From the NCBI GenBank assembly GCA_905221605.1, contig CAJNDS010002335.1, positions 1,095,387 through 1,159,386 on the forward strand: a stretch of 64,000 nt of DNA, given 5' to 3'. Source of the stretch: Symbiodinium natans (lineage: Eukaryota; Sar; Dinophyceae; Suessiales; Symbiodiniaceae). Within the stretch, counting starts at the first letter, position 1. The number at the start of each line of letters is the position of its first letter. The notes under the pieces were generated by a model. That model was not told where the DNA came from. It did not search any database and saw nothing but the letters and a program-made list of their open reading frames with translations. Positions 23,501 through 33,670 of the stretch are shown here, piece by piece. The translations under genes and the position numbers were made by a program.

Positions 23501-26500
23501 GTTTTTGCAAGCTTTTTACGGGAACACCATGGGCCAAGAGTTTTCAAGTTGCTTGGATGCGTAGGGGTACTGCAAGTTAGCTCTCAAGGTTGGGCATCCC
23601 TTTCCGGCCGAAAGTCGACCGCCCCCCTAGAGGGTTTAGGGTTTAGGGTTTAGGGTTTAGGGTTTAGGGTTTAGGGTTGTTGGGTTTAGGGTTAGGGTTT
23701 AGGGTTTAGGGTTTAGGGTGAGTTGTTCCCCCAAGGCCGAAACAAACTTGCCCTGTAGCACACCTGCTTTGGCAACTGTGAAGAAGACAGCTGCGTATCT
23801 ACGAAGATACCTATCAAGAAGCATCAACGCCGGGCTCTGGCGACTTGCATCGTCAAGTCTACTTTGAGCCCCTCGCTGGCTTGATCAAACCCTAAACCCT
23901 AAACCCTAAACCGTAAACCACCCCAGACCCTAAGCCGGTGCGCAGGTGGTCACTGGACCTGTGCTGCCTCCGGCGCACGACTTGCGGAAGAAGCTGGCTG
24001 CCGATCACCCGGAGCTACACAACTTCCTGCGCAGCTGGCCATCACACCACTATATCCCCCTTGGGAATTCTCTTTTGTTCATATAAAACCCAAGAGGATA
24101 TTGAAAATACTATTTTTCATTAAGGTTCTACGGGGGGGTATAGACCATTGTTATACACACACGTGTGATCGCAAAGTGAAGGCCCCTCAACTTTTACGCC
24201 TGCCTTCTGTCAATCTGCAATCTGTGTGCTTACTCGTGATTCCGTTTGGCCCAGCGCGACATGCAAGTTGGGGCTTGTTATGCATTTTTTTCACGCATTC
24301 CTGGCGCTCAAGTTTTCGACCTAAACCTCGAACCCCAAACGTTTAGCCGGTCTGGAGCCAAGGTCAGTCAGAGCCCGCTGGCGTGGTCTATGTCACTTGA
24401 CTCTACTTGGGGTTTAGGGTTTTCAGGTAGCCGTCTTGGACAGAAGTGTTCCTCTTTCAGTGTGCTGGTGCCGATCTCAGTACATCCTCAAAACAAGGTA
24501 GTCGGGCTGTAGTCTGTTCGAACTTTCTTGCTGGTTTCGCGTTCAGGGGTTCTGGTTGACCTTTCCTGGCCCCCAAGTCTTGTGAGACTGTGGGGCACCC
24601 TGACCTATTTGGCCCCGCCCCCTCCCACCCCCACCCCCGGAAAATACTTGAAGTTGTTAAAGGACCTTAAGAACAACCTGTAGGTGACAACTGGGAGCTT
24701 GGCGAAGCTCCACGACTGGCAAGTGCGTGTCATCTACAACGGCCTTAAGAAGGCCAGATGCCGTGCCCCGGTCGCCGGAGTGTTTATGGCTTAAGCTTTA
24801 GGGTTTAGGGTTTAAGGTTTAGGGTTTAGGGTTTAGGGAACGGGCATAGGACTCCCCCAAAGGCCCCCCAACAGCACGAACTGGGTGGGGGGGGGGGCGC
24901 TTGGGATCCTTTAGTACATTTTTGTTCTTGCTTGGGGTAGCCCTAAACCCTAAACCCTAAACCGCAAGGGTTTGGGGGGCTTAGGGGAGGCTAGGATTGA
25001 AGGTTTCGGAGCTCGGGTGTAGGAGCTCAGTTGTGGGTTTACGAGGAGATGTAGTCCCAAACCCAACCCGGTCGCGCCCTAAACTTGCGCGGGAGGGGGG
25101 GAAGGGGGCCAACTGCACCCTATAAGGGTTAAGGGTTTAGGGTTCCTGGGTTAGGGGTTATTGTTCGATCTCCATGTCTTGAATGCTTTGGAACATTATC
25201 CCAATCTTGGTGAATATGGCCCCCCAAAGCCCGAGACCCCTGTGGGCCTGTTGGAACTAGAGAAACCCCCAACCCCAGTAAACCCTTTCGGCCCCTAAAC
25301 CCTAAACATCTGTGTCTAAACCGCCTAAAACCTTAAACCCCTAAACGCGAAAACCCATGTGCTGCCCAGGTGTAGTGTGGAGTTTGAAGGGGGAACTGCA
25401 GCAGTTCCTTCCAGTCGCAGACGATCCAGACCTTTGGGGAAGTTCTAGATTTTGCGTGCTTAGGGCTCTATATAAACAGGGTTTAAGGTTTAGGGTCTAG
25501 GATTTCACCGCACCCCCCATGGCTTAATCACAGAGCCCTGGTTTTCAGTGGGCCCTAAACCCTAAACACTAAACCTCAAACCCTAGTTGGTGAAGGAAGT
25601 AGGGCTAGGGCCTAGGGTTTAGTAGTTGTTTTTCAGGGTTGGGGGTTCATGGTCCGGGGGCCTAGAACCTGTTTTGGGTTTTGGGTTTAGTAGGGAGCGC
25701 CGAGCCCGGGCCAAGTGGCAAGCCCGTTGCAATAGGGTTCAGTGGTGCTTTGCAGGGTTTAGGGGGGTTTAGGGTTGAGGGTTTAGGGTTTAGGGTTTAG
25801 GGGGGTTTAGGGTTTAGGGTTTAGGGTTTAGGGTTTAGGGTTTAGGGTTTAGGGGGGTTTAGGGTTCGGGGTTTAGGGTTTAGGGTTTAGGGTTTGGGAG
25901 TTCGGGTTCCGGAGGCTTAAAGGGGCATCGGCCTTTTCTTTTGGGTAGTGACATCGACTTGTCTTGGTCGGAAGGGATGTAAGGCTTCAGGATTTAAGGT
26001 GTGTTAAGGGCTTAGGGTTAAGTCGTTGCAGGCCAGAGGCAACAAGGGTCTGCCAAGGGCCAAGATGACCTGATGGCTCACCCTGACGCTAGCCTGCTAG
26101 CCACTGGACCCCATTTGCGGTAAGGGTTTAGGGTGTAGGGTTCAGGGTTTAGGGTTTAGGGTTTAGGCGGTTTAGGGTTGAGGAAAAACCTCAAGGACAT
26201 TACAGCCCCTATGCAACAAAAAACAAAAAGACAAGAACCTCAAACGTCAGCCCGGCTGAGCCCAGGACTTCTACATCAGCAAATGGACCCCGCAGGCAGA
26301 ACTGCTTCAGGATGATGCCGTGAAGGCCGGGGTGGGTTTCGAGTTTAGGGTTTGGGGTTTAGGGCTTAGGGCTTAGGGCTTAGGGCTTAGGGCTTAGGGC
26401 TTAGGGCTTAGGGCTTAGGGCTTAGGCTAAACCACCTCCCTCAGAACCCCAAGCTTGGCATGTTCCCCCTTATACTAACAGCTCCTTAATAGGGATTCTA

Positions 26501-29184
26501 GTACCCCCGATTATATTCCCTATTAAGGGCTGTTAGTATAAGGGGAACATCCCAACCTCAAACCCCTAGACCCTCAAACCCTCAAACCCTCAACCCCTAA
26601 ACCGAGACCCTAGACCCGAAACCCAGGCTTGTTCAGTTTAGGGTTAACGGTTTGTGCTGCGAGGGTTGAGGGTTTACGCTTTAGGGTTTAGGGTCGGCGT
26701 GCATGTTGAGGTTGAGCAGGCCCCTTCAAGGTTTGCTCTTCGTTTTTGGGCTTCGAATCCTGAACCACAACTAAGCCCCAAAACGCCCTAAGCTCTACTA
26801 AAACCCCTGAAGCAACCCCAAAGCCAATAGGCCAAAGAACCTGGCCCGCCAGAACCCCCTCAACCCCAAGACGCCAAGACCCTAAACCCAAGGCTTGGGA
26901 TGTTCTCCCTTATACTGACAGTCCCTAATCGGGATGATCGTGCCCCCTAGATTTGGAAACCTATGGAGCACTGTTAGTATAAGGGGGGGCCAAGGCCGTG
27001 ATCACGCACTGCGGCTGGGGCGGAACGCTGGAGTGCATGACCGCTGGCAAGCCTATTGTTCCTTGGCCGGCCTTTTCCGTGCAGCAACAAAAACAAGTTT
27101 GGGGGTGATTCTTTTTAGGCCATGACATCAGAGCCGGGATGCAATTAAGGAATGCCCCCAAAGCGAGTAATTCTGGTCATCTTGAGCTCAACGACGACTT
27201 GCTTAAGAACCCCAAAGGAATAAAACAGAAAAAATAATCCCTATATTTCCCTTAAGAAGGGAGAATCGTTTTCTTTATTTTTACGCAACTACTAGTCAAT
27301 GGTCAAGGTGGCCATTCCGTTCTTCGGAGATCAGCCGGAGAATGCACACCTTCTCGTCAAGGAGGGGGCAGCTGGCTGTTTAGGGTTTAGGGTTTAGGGT
27401 TTATTGTTTAGGGTTCAGGGTTTAGGGTTTAGGGTGAAACGAGTACCGAATATCCCTGAGTATTGAAACCAATCCGGTAACAGTTTCAGCAATTCACCCA
27501 TCGGAAACGAACGCCGTGCTGGGACCCAGGGCATACAGACATAGGGTCGTGAAGGGCGGGGCTCCTCAGGGGGGTTCATGGGGGGTAGGCACCTAGGGAA
27601 CCTTACAAAAGCCTAGGGAGCTAAACCCTAAACCCTAAACCCTAAACCCTAAACCCTAAACCGGCCTTAGAGAATCGTGGGGATTATTAGGGGACCTTGG
27701 GATGCATGTTAATAAGTACCCGCCCAGTGGTGCCCGCCTACCCTTTTTTTTGGTTCTGGGTTCCTTTCTAAAGTAACCAACCCCAGAAAGGGTGCCCTTC
27801 TTATGAATACTGGGCTACTCAAACCCTAAACCCTAAACTCGAAACCCTAAACCCTAAAACCTAACATAATATGGTTCCTGGGCATGGTACCAAAGAACTT
27901 TAAGCCGCCCCGCCGGGTCAGGCTGGCGTTGGCGAGCTGATCGGAAAGATTCCAAGAGGAGATGAGCCACTTAGTTGCTGAGTGAATACACTTTACACTT
28001 TTCGGGATAATCCCCAAAAGAACTGAAAGTGTACACTTTTTTGGGGTTTATGAACTCAGCAACTAAGGCAAAAGCCGAACCCATACAAGGAAGGCTGGAT
28101 GACTGAGGAGACGGCCCCTCACACGCAAGTCTGCGGGGGTTCCGAACATAGGGGTACCCTTTTTTTTTTTTTGGGGGGGGGGGGTCCTTGAAGGGGATTC
28201 TAGTGTACTTGTGTACTTAGGCTATAAAATGGGTACCCCTAAACCCTAAACTCTAAACCCTAAACCCCCTTATTTCCGGAATCACGCAAGTTGGGTTTAG
28301 GGTTGAGGTACAGGGTTTTTTTGGAGGTGGATTGGGATGCTCGGAGGTTTGCAAAGGGCCCTTGGTTGTGGGCTTGCCGGAGACCCTAAACCCTAAACCC
28401 TAAACCCTAAACCCTAAACCCTAGCTGCCCCAACAGCACAGCAAGCCTTAGCAGCCGGCATGAAACTCCGGCAGGAAACCCTGATCCGACTTGAAAGGTA
28501 GGCCCTTAGAATTGCTTGTTCCTCTCTATAGGGTTTAGGGTTTAGGGTTTAGGGTTTAGGGTTTAGGGTTTAGGGTTTAGGGTTTGGGAGGATCATCCTT
28601 AGAGGTGTGTTTTCTTATAGGTTTTACAAACATAAGGGGGCCAAGAGAGCTTGCAAGCCCAAGCCCTCCACAGCATCAACCTGACTCCCGCTTGGCTACT
28701 CGTACAGGGACGGTTAAGCCCTAACATATACCAGGATCCAGGGTAGGTCCTTATTCCCTGCTTTTAGGGCTTAGGCTCCCTTCCAAGCCCCTTTTAAACC
28801 AGAAAGGGCACCCTTGTTATTCCTAGCTTACTCTTGGTTCTAGTATCTACTAGCAACCCCTGGTATGTTCTAAGCCTCATTATTTCCTCATAACCGGAAG
28901 AGCAAGGCCAAATGCTGATCACAGGGCTCCCTTCTGTTTCCTGGCCAGGAGGGGGGGGTGGGAGGGGGGGGGGGAGGGGGCTGGAGGGGGGGAGGGGGCT
29001 GGAGGGGGGGAGGCGGGATGGGGCTGGAGGGGCGGAGGGAAACGAGCCTGAAGAGCAAACTGCAGTAAGTTCGGAGACAGGTATGCCTCGCCGTCTCGAA
29101 GCTCCTCAACAACCCTTCCTACAAGAAAGCTACAGAGAGCTTCGGCCAAGACTTACCGCTCTTACAGGGCAGAGTGTTTCAGTG

Positions 29185-29230
<46 letters not shown>

Positions 29231-30924
29231 TGTATATGTACATATATATATATATGCATGTATATATACATCTATATATGCATGTATATATATATATATA
29301 CATATGTATTTATTCACTTCTCCATCTGAATATAAATTACTTACTTCTCAAGATAAATGGAAATATAAACATAAATATAGAAATAGATATACATTTAATT
29401 TAAAGTTAAATTGAAATTTTGATAGAAATATAAATGTATACATAAATGCATATATATATATACACATACATACATAAGTACATATATAAAAATATAAACA
29501 AATATATATATATATATATATATGGCACCACCACCACTGCTTCCATGACTACTATCGGCTAGTCCGTCTTGCGTAGGGCCTCCTCCTCCCCTGAAAGCCT
29601 ACAGTTACAGAGGAAAGCCGGACCACATGGGGTTGGGCACTACGAAGGCCTTTGGGGTTTAGGGTCTGGCTTAACTGGGGGGTTCTTAGTTTTTTTGGTT
29701 GAGGGTTCCCTCAGCCCTGAATTAACCCTGAACCATTACACCCTTTAACCCTGAACCCTACACCCTTCAACCCTGAACCCTTACACCCCAACCCTATAAT
29801 CCTGAACCCTTTAACCCTGAACCCTTAAATCCGAAGCCCTTTAACCCTGAACCCCTAAAGCCTTAAACACTTATTGACCCTAAACCCTAAACCCTAAACC
29901 CCAAACCCCAAACCCTAAACCCTAAACCCTAAACCCTAAACCTAAACCCTAAACCCCTAAACCCTAAACCCAAGAAAGCCTGTCAGCCCAGGAAACTCAT
30001 GCGCGCCTCTCGTGCCAGTGGAGGGGCCGAGGCGGCAGTTCAGCACATCGTCGCTCCTCTGCATTCGCTGCTTAGTTTTGGGGGGGTTTAGGGTTTAGGG
30101 ATTCTGGGGTTTAGGGTTTAGGGTATAGGGTTAGTTTTTTTTTTTTTTTTGGGGGGGGGGGGGGGGGGGTGAAGGTATAAGGTTTGGGGGTTTAGGGTTG
30201 AAGGTTTGGGGTTTAGGGTTGAAGGTTTTGGGGGTTTAGGGCTGAACAAATTGGGGGTTTAGGGTTCAAGGTTTGGGGTTTAGGGGTGGGAGGTGGAAGG
30301 TTGCCAGTTTTGGGGGTTCAGGGTTTAAGGTTTGGGCTTTGCAGTTTAAGATTTTAGGGTTTGCATTCTAAACCCTAAACCCTAAACCCTAAACCCTAAA
30401 CCCTAAACCCTAAACCCTAAACCCTAAACCCTAAACCCTAAACCCTAAACCCAATGAAGCCACCGGCTTGAGTGAGGCCAGCCTTCGGGGTTTTAGGGTT
30501 TACGGTTTAGGGTTTAGGGTTTAGGGTTTAGGGTTAGGGTTTAGGGTTTAGGGTTTAGGGTTTAGGGTTTAGGGTTTAGGGTTTAGGGTTTAGGGTTTAG
30601 GGTGCCCAGGATGCTCAACTCTTCAGCTGCAAACCACGCCCATTCCTTCGCGCTCAAGGTTTCGGCACCCTTCATCCCATGATCGCAAAACCCTTGGGGC
30701 TCAAGGGTTTAGGGTTTAGGGTTTAGGGTTTAGGGTTTAGGGTTTAGGGTTCAGGGTTTAGGGTTTAGGGTTCAGGGTTTAGGGTTTAGGGAGACTATAA
30801 CCTCTAAACCGGGGTTAGCGCAGCCTCCCTGCTGCCCCCATGCAAGGAATGGGCTGCTCGCTTTGGCACCAAGCACTTGGCGTCGGAGTACCTCCGGCAC
30901 GGTGCCTCGGACCCAGCGCCCTAA
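14570..30924 (+). CDS. UGT-type (GT1) glycosyltransferase, ~21 exons
   Basis: Predicted to move a sugar from a UDP-sugar to a small acceptor. Joined exons: 14570-14617, 14775-14884, 16291-16393, 17096-17182, 17360-17421, 18639-18700, 19812-19912, 20064-20114, 22754-22816, 23946-24037, 24358-24391, 24684-24762, 25370-25441, 26261-26325, 26995-27057, 27308-27370, 27922-27973, 29070-29181, 29992-30074, 30610-30658, 30819-30924 (TAA). Phases agree at every joint. Motifs in order: [15 protein letters not shown] (N-terminal GT-B start), [69 protein letters not shown], then the donor-binding box [10 protein letters not shown] (His near residue 348) and [10 protein letters not shown]. About 518 residues, normal for the family. 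The start codon is missing; an upstream exon is expected. Donors are GT except GC at 17422, 24038, 26326 and 27371, and GA at 18701. The acceptor of exon 11 (24358 or 24374), the end of exon 18 (29148 or 29181) and a possible microexon in intron 8 are unsure. No membrane anchor is seen. The family call is firm; the substrate is unknown. Confidence 0.9.
15124..15403 (+). repeat. ~20-bp minisatellite ACTGGGCAAGGTCATTTTTT
   Basis: About 14 copies of ACTGGGCAAGGTCATTTTTT with variable T-run length, in intron 2 of the glycosyltransferase. Confidence 0.93.
16739..16865. mobile_element. MITE family A, copy 4
   Basis: Left CTACTTGCTTGTTCATGGGT, right GCCTTGAGCCTCTAAGTAG. In intron 3 of the glycosyltransferase. 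Confidence 0.8.
17424..17556. mobile_element. MITE family C, copy 1
   Basis: Family C: CTATATCCCCCTTGGGA ... AACCCAAGAGG ... GGTTCTAAGGGGGGTATAG. This copy begins right after the GC donor at 17422 and has an extra internal AAAACCCAAGAGG repeat. Confidence 0.8.
17695..17796. mobile_element. MITE family F, copy 2
   Basis: TTTTAGGCATTAGGTACCCT ... AAAAAGGGCACCCTTTTTTT ... CCTGGGCCTAGTAAGGTACC. Confidence 0.75.
18214..18321. mobile_element. MITE family E, copy 2
   Basis: TTTACTTAAGAACCCCAAAA ... GGGAGGGTTCCCAAGCAAA. Confidence 0.75.
18325..18429. mobile_element. MITE family B, copy 1
   Basis: Family B ends are CTTGGGATGTTCCCCCTTAT / ATAAGGGGGAACATCCCAAG, about 100 bp. This copy lies between two family E copies. 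Confidence 0.85.
18430..18598. mobile_element. MITE family E, copy 3
   Basis: ACTAATATTTGCTTAAGGAC ... GGGGTTCTTAAGCAATTGGT; inside ACATCATATTCTCTA.ATTACCCT occurs twice. Copies E2, B1 and E3 form one compound block in intron 5. Confidence 0.85.
18826..18923. mobile_element. MITE family B, copy 2 (diverged)
   Basis: Inner CCTAAATAGGGATTATGATA and right end GTAAAAGGGGGAGCATCCCA. Confidence 0.7.
19643..20057 (+). repeat. Two long TTTAGGG tracts around exon 7 of the glycosyltransferase
   Basis: Tracts at 19643-19792 and 19916-20057 flank the exon at 19812-19912; the second tract ends in TTTAG, which is the acceptor of the next exon at 20064. Confidence 0.95.
19883..20073. repeat. 12-bp direct repeat around a telomeric intron
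   Basis: AGCACCTCCGCC at 19883-19894 (in exon 7 of the glycosyltransferase) and at 20062-20073 (over the acceptor of exon 8). Confidence 0.9.
20686..20905 (+). repeat. Longest TTTAGGG tract with TTTCGGG blocks
   Basis: About 220 bases of TTTAGGG interrupted by two blocks of TTTCGGG units (about 20732-20754 and 20803-20829). The block pattern suggests local duplication within the tract. Confidence 0.95.
20960..21047. repeat. 15-bp direct repeat around a telomeric insert
   Basis: GCTCTTGCAAGGGTT at 20960-20974 and 21033-21047, with CCCTAAA units between. Removing 73 bases rejoins an open frame (VPWLLQ, then [14 protein letters not shown]) inside intron 8 of the glycosyltransferase; this segment is not needed by the model. 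Confidence 0.9.
24051..24144. mobile_element. MITE family C, copy 2
   Basis: ACTATATCCCCCTTGGGAAT ... AAGGTTCTACGGGGGGGTAT. Starts 13 bases after the likely donor at 24038 of the glycosyltransferase. Confidence 0.88.
26353..26415 (+). repeat. Variant GGGCTTA tract
   Basis: About nine copies of GGGCTTA, a one-base variant of the telomeric unit, in intron 14 of the glycosyltransferase. Confidence 0.9.
26453..26556. mobile_element. MITE family B, copy 3
   Basis: CTTGGCATGTTCCCCCTTAT with ACTAACAG, and CTGTTAGTATAAGGGGAACA at the right. In intron 14 of the glycosyltransferase. Confidence 0.9.
26892..26994. mobile_element. MITE family B, copy 4, ends at a splice acceptor
   Basis: Left GGCTTGGGATGTTCTCCCTT, right CTGTTAGTATAAGGGGGGGC followed by CAAG. 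The closing CAAG of the inverted repeat is the acceptor of the exon holding the HCGW box (26995). Confidence 0.88.
27198..27297. mobile_element. MITE family E, copy 4
   Basis: GACTTGCTTAAGAACCCCAA ... TTACGCAACTACTAGT. It fills most of the 250-nt intron 15 of the glycosyltransferase, which has no telomeric repeats. Confidence 0.8.
27720..27814. mobile_element. MITE family F, copy 3
   Basis: CGCCCAGTGGTGCCCGCC ... AGAAAGGGTGCCCTTCTTAT ... ATACTGGGCTACTCAAA. Confidence 0.75.
27971..28066. mobile_element. MITE family D, copy 1, supplies a splice donor
   Basis: Ends TTAGTTGCTGAGT / ACTCAGCAACTAA are perfect inverted repeats. The left end reads TTA/GTTGCTG, and GT at 27974 is the donor of the glycosyltransferase exon 27922-27973. 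Confidence 0.88.
28738..28852. mobile_element. MITE family F, copy 4
   Basis: GGGTAGGTCCTTATTCCCTG ... AGAAAGGGCACCCTTGTTAT ... CTTGGTTCTAGTATC. Confidence 0.7.
28949..29037 (+). repeat. G-rich GGAGGGGGCT block
   Basis: Irregular GGAGGGGGG and GGGGCTGGAGG units, about 90 bases, just before glycosyltransferase exon 29070. Might form quadruplexes; open frames in it are composition artefacts. Confidence 0.85.
29193..29525. repeat. TA-rich microsatellite region
   Basis: (TA)n blocks with TATATGCATGTATA motifs and an AT-rich spacer. Similar shorter (TA)n blocks are at 22132-22180, 32895-32925 and 51598-51616. Confidence 0.95.
30132..30170. repeat. T run followed by G run
   Basis: About 16 T then about 19 G. 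The same T-then-G form occurs at 28160-28182 and 44513-44561. Confidence 0.9.
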
Positions 30925-31077
30925 CCTTAAGGAGGGTTTAGGGTTTAGGGTTTAGGGTTTAGGGTTTAGGGTTTAATGCTGGCAATCATCAAGTCCGGTT
31001 TCAAAAGGGTTTAGGGTTTAGGGTTTAGGGTTTAGGGTTTAGGGTTTAGGGTTTAGGGTTTAGGGTTTAGGGGTCTA

Positions 31078-31221
31078 AGGAGGGACCCCTAGAAGGGACC
31101 CTTCATCTCATTCCCTTCTATACCACCTATAGAATCCTTGTATACACCTTATGTAGTCCCTAGACCTAAGCAGCCCCTAAAGCCCCTTGTAAGGGTCCCT
31201 CCTCTCGTCCCTTGATGATTT
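31078..31221. mobile_element. MITE family G, copy 2
   Basis: AGGAGGGACCCCTAGAAGGG ... TATGTAGTCCCTAGACCTAA ... TTGTAAGGGTCCCTCCT. Intact inverted ends. Confidence 0.82.
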
Positions 31222-31282
31222 ACTTGGGTTGTTTACAGGGGTTCCTGTATCGTAGCTTCAGGGTTCTAGGCTCTTCGTGTTT

Positions 31283-31377
31283 TTCGTTACGGTTTGGGTT
31301 CCCTTAGAGGCCCCTCTAGACCAACAAGGGAACAAGGGTACCCTGTTCATTCCTCGGCTACTCTTGGGTCTACGTGC
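31283..31377. mobile_element. MITE family F, copy 5
   Basis: TTCGTTACGGTTTGGGTTCC ... ACAAGGGTACCCTGTTCATT ... CTACTCTTGGGTCTACG. Confidence 0.7.
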
Positions 31378-32008
31378 TTATGAAGCAGAGCGCGGGCGGG
31401 CACGTATTCAGGGAGTTCCTCCTGTATCTTAGGGGCCAAATGAACCCTCACAGGGTTTCTAGTTCATAATCAGGAATTCTAGCAGTATAGGGTATACTTT
31501 TGCGGTTCATGTATTTGCCCTTTAAACCGCCATACTGGCCACCAGTCGGGTGAACCTGCAATAGTGCTGTAAAGGCCCGTGGCGTGAAGGATTTAGGGTT
31601 TCGGGTTTCGTGTTTAGGGCCTAGAAGTATTCTGATACAGAACCGAGGAATCCCAATTGAACCCAGGACTCAGTTTAGGGTTTATAGGGGGAATCCCGAT
31701 ACAAGAAAGGGAGGGACCACGTCCAACCGCTAAAATTCCGTGCCTCATGCGCCGGCTTTGTGTCAGTTTCAGAGGTGCGCGCGAAGGAAAGGGCTCCACC
31801 CTCAAAGCTTAACGCCCCTAACTTGTGAGCACCCGAAACCGCAAACCTCTAAACCCTTGTGACCCTATGAGGCTTCGGGGAGGGCTTGCAACACACGAAA
31901 CCCTACAGAATCTTGATCAGCTGAGCTTCCCACCAATCCGACACCCTAAACCCTAAACCCTAAACCCTAAACCCTAAACCCTAAACCCTAAACCCTAAAC
32001 CCTGCAAG

Positions 32009-32114
32009 ACAAGCAGGCACCGGGTCCAACCCCTACAACGGCGTCATGGTCGGCATTCTTGGCTTGGTTGCTTGCGCCGGCCTGCTGGTGTACAGCCAGG
32101 CTCTTCGCAAGTAG
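32009..32114 (+). CDS. Terminal exon with one transmembrane helix
   Basis: Open segment after AG at 32007-32008, ending TAG at 32112-32114. It encodes GSNPYNG followed by a hydrophobic helix (VMVGILGLVACAGLLVY) and a short basic tail SQALRK, a typical C-terminal membrane anchor. It lies 1.1 kb after the glycosyltransferase stop. It could be the 3' end of a separate small gene or an alternative last exon of the glycosyltransferase, as animal UGTs do end in such an anchor. Confidence 0.45.
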
Positions 32115-33670
32115 GCCGTGGGTGCCTGAAGGGCCTAGGGTTTAGGGTTTAGGGTTTAGGGTTTAGGGTTAGGGTTTTAGGGGCCCACTTGCCAGAAGTG
32201 CCACAAGGGTTTTGGGGCTTAAGCGCCCCTAAGCCCTGACTTTAAGCCCTTAGAAGCTCCCCCTTTGCTGCTCCAAGATGCTCAAAGCTCAAAAGGCTCT
32301 GCCATCTAAGCTGCATGGTTTTTCGGGTGGTGCCCTCCACGGGCTTTCGACATGGTTCAGGGTTGAAGCAGCTGGTATTGACAAGCAGAAGTTCACGGGT
32401 TAGGCTCTTGAGTTTCGGGTTCTGGCGTTTAGGGCTGAGAATCTTTGGGTCCGCCGGCCTCTATAGACTAAGCGTGGGCCTCAGTCCTGCCCTGAGGCAG
32501 CTTCCCAAATTAAGTCCTGTAAGCCTGTCCCTAAAGCGAAGACTTTGAGCATGGCTTCGGAGCTCACGCGCGCTCAAGGCTCCGCAAATTTAAGCTCGTC
32601 ATGCTGAGCAGCTAGGGGCCGAGGGTCCGACTGGGGGGTTGAGGGTGTAGGGTTTAGGGTTGAGGGTTCAGGGTTTTAGGGTTTAGGGTTAAGGGTTTAG
32701 GGTTGGGGATTCGAGCCCTAAACCCTAAACCCCACTTGCAGGGGCTGGATCCCTTCTCAACCCGGCGAGTCTACTGAGAAAGGGTACACTGATTTTGTTG
32801 GGTTACCAGAAAACCCGGACACCGCAGTCGAGCAGGCAACCTTTAACTAACAAAAAAGATTCACAAAACACAATCACAAAAAATGTGCATACATATGTAT
32901 ATCTATATCTATATATATATATGTGTGTGTGTGTATGTTATATGGTATAGCATCCGAAGGTGTAACTGCTACGGCTTTCACTAGGGATTTTGGGTGGTCT
33001 ACGGCACGCTTCCCGGACGCTGCCCTACTTGCAAACACGTCTACGAATTCTTCCCAAGAACTATCAAGCTTCCTCAGTGTTGCAAGCCCTGAGCAAGGAC
33101 TTCAGAAGTGAGGGTTTAGGGTTTAGGGTTTAGGGTTTAGGGTTTAGGGTTTAGGGTTTAGGGTTTAGGGTTTAGGGTTTAGGGTTCACTTCTGCGTCAA
33201 AGTTGGGCCCCTGGGCGCTATCGTTTCGACATCCGCCGGTCGTCTGCTGTAGAGCGTTTCAGCAGGCAGCATCCACCTCGCAATGCGGTCAAAAGCTGGC
33301 TGCTGCAGGGTTTCGGAGTTTAGGGTTTATAGGGTTTAGGGCTTAGAGTTTAGGGTTTAGGGTTGTGCCCATAGCCTGCAATGTCAAGTCCCTCAACCCT
33401 CAGCTCGCGGTGGCCTCATGAAGTCCCTTCACCCTGAGATTCCCTAAAGTAAAAGCAGCCGCCAAGCCCCACACAATTCGGAAATTGCTGGATGAGAGAA
33501 AAAACTCAGGTGGTTGTAATTCTGCCTAAACCCACAGACCAGACCCTACTACAGACCCCCAAACAGTAGGATCCCCTTATAATAAGGACCCCAATAAGGT
33601 ACTACTAATTTCAGAAACTCCCAAAACGCCTTCCGCAGCTTGCTAAGCCTTCTTTGGTGTCCCGTGCCAG
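32115..33670. other. Spacer, weak open segments only
   Basis: Telomeric runs, a TA microsatellite, and one frame at 32278-32620 interrupted by two stops (starts MLKAQKALPSKLHG). It could be a decayed exon. About 33190-33260 (VKVGPLGAIVSTSAGRL) is a weak exon candidate. Confidence 0.4.

Larger units (their letters stand above)
30925..32008. other. Spacer after the glycosyltransferase stop
   Basis: Telomeric tracts at 30934-31072 and 31943-32003, MITE G copy 2 and MITE F copy 5. No exon seen. Confidence 0.6.

Noticed and set aside
28912-29403. 163-codon frame
   Set aside because: Runs through a G-rich block and TA microsatellite; the true exon 29070-29181 is in another frame.
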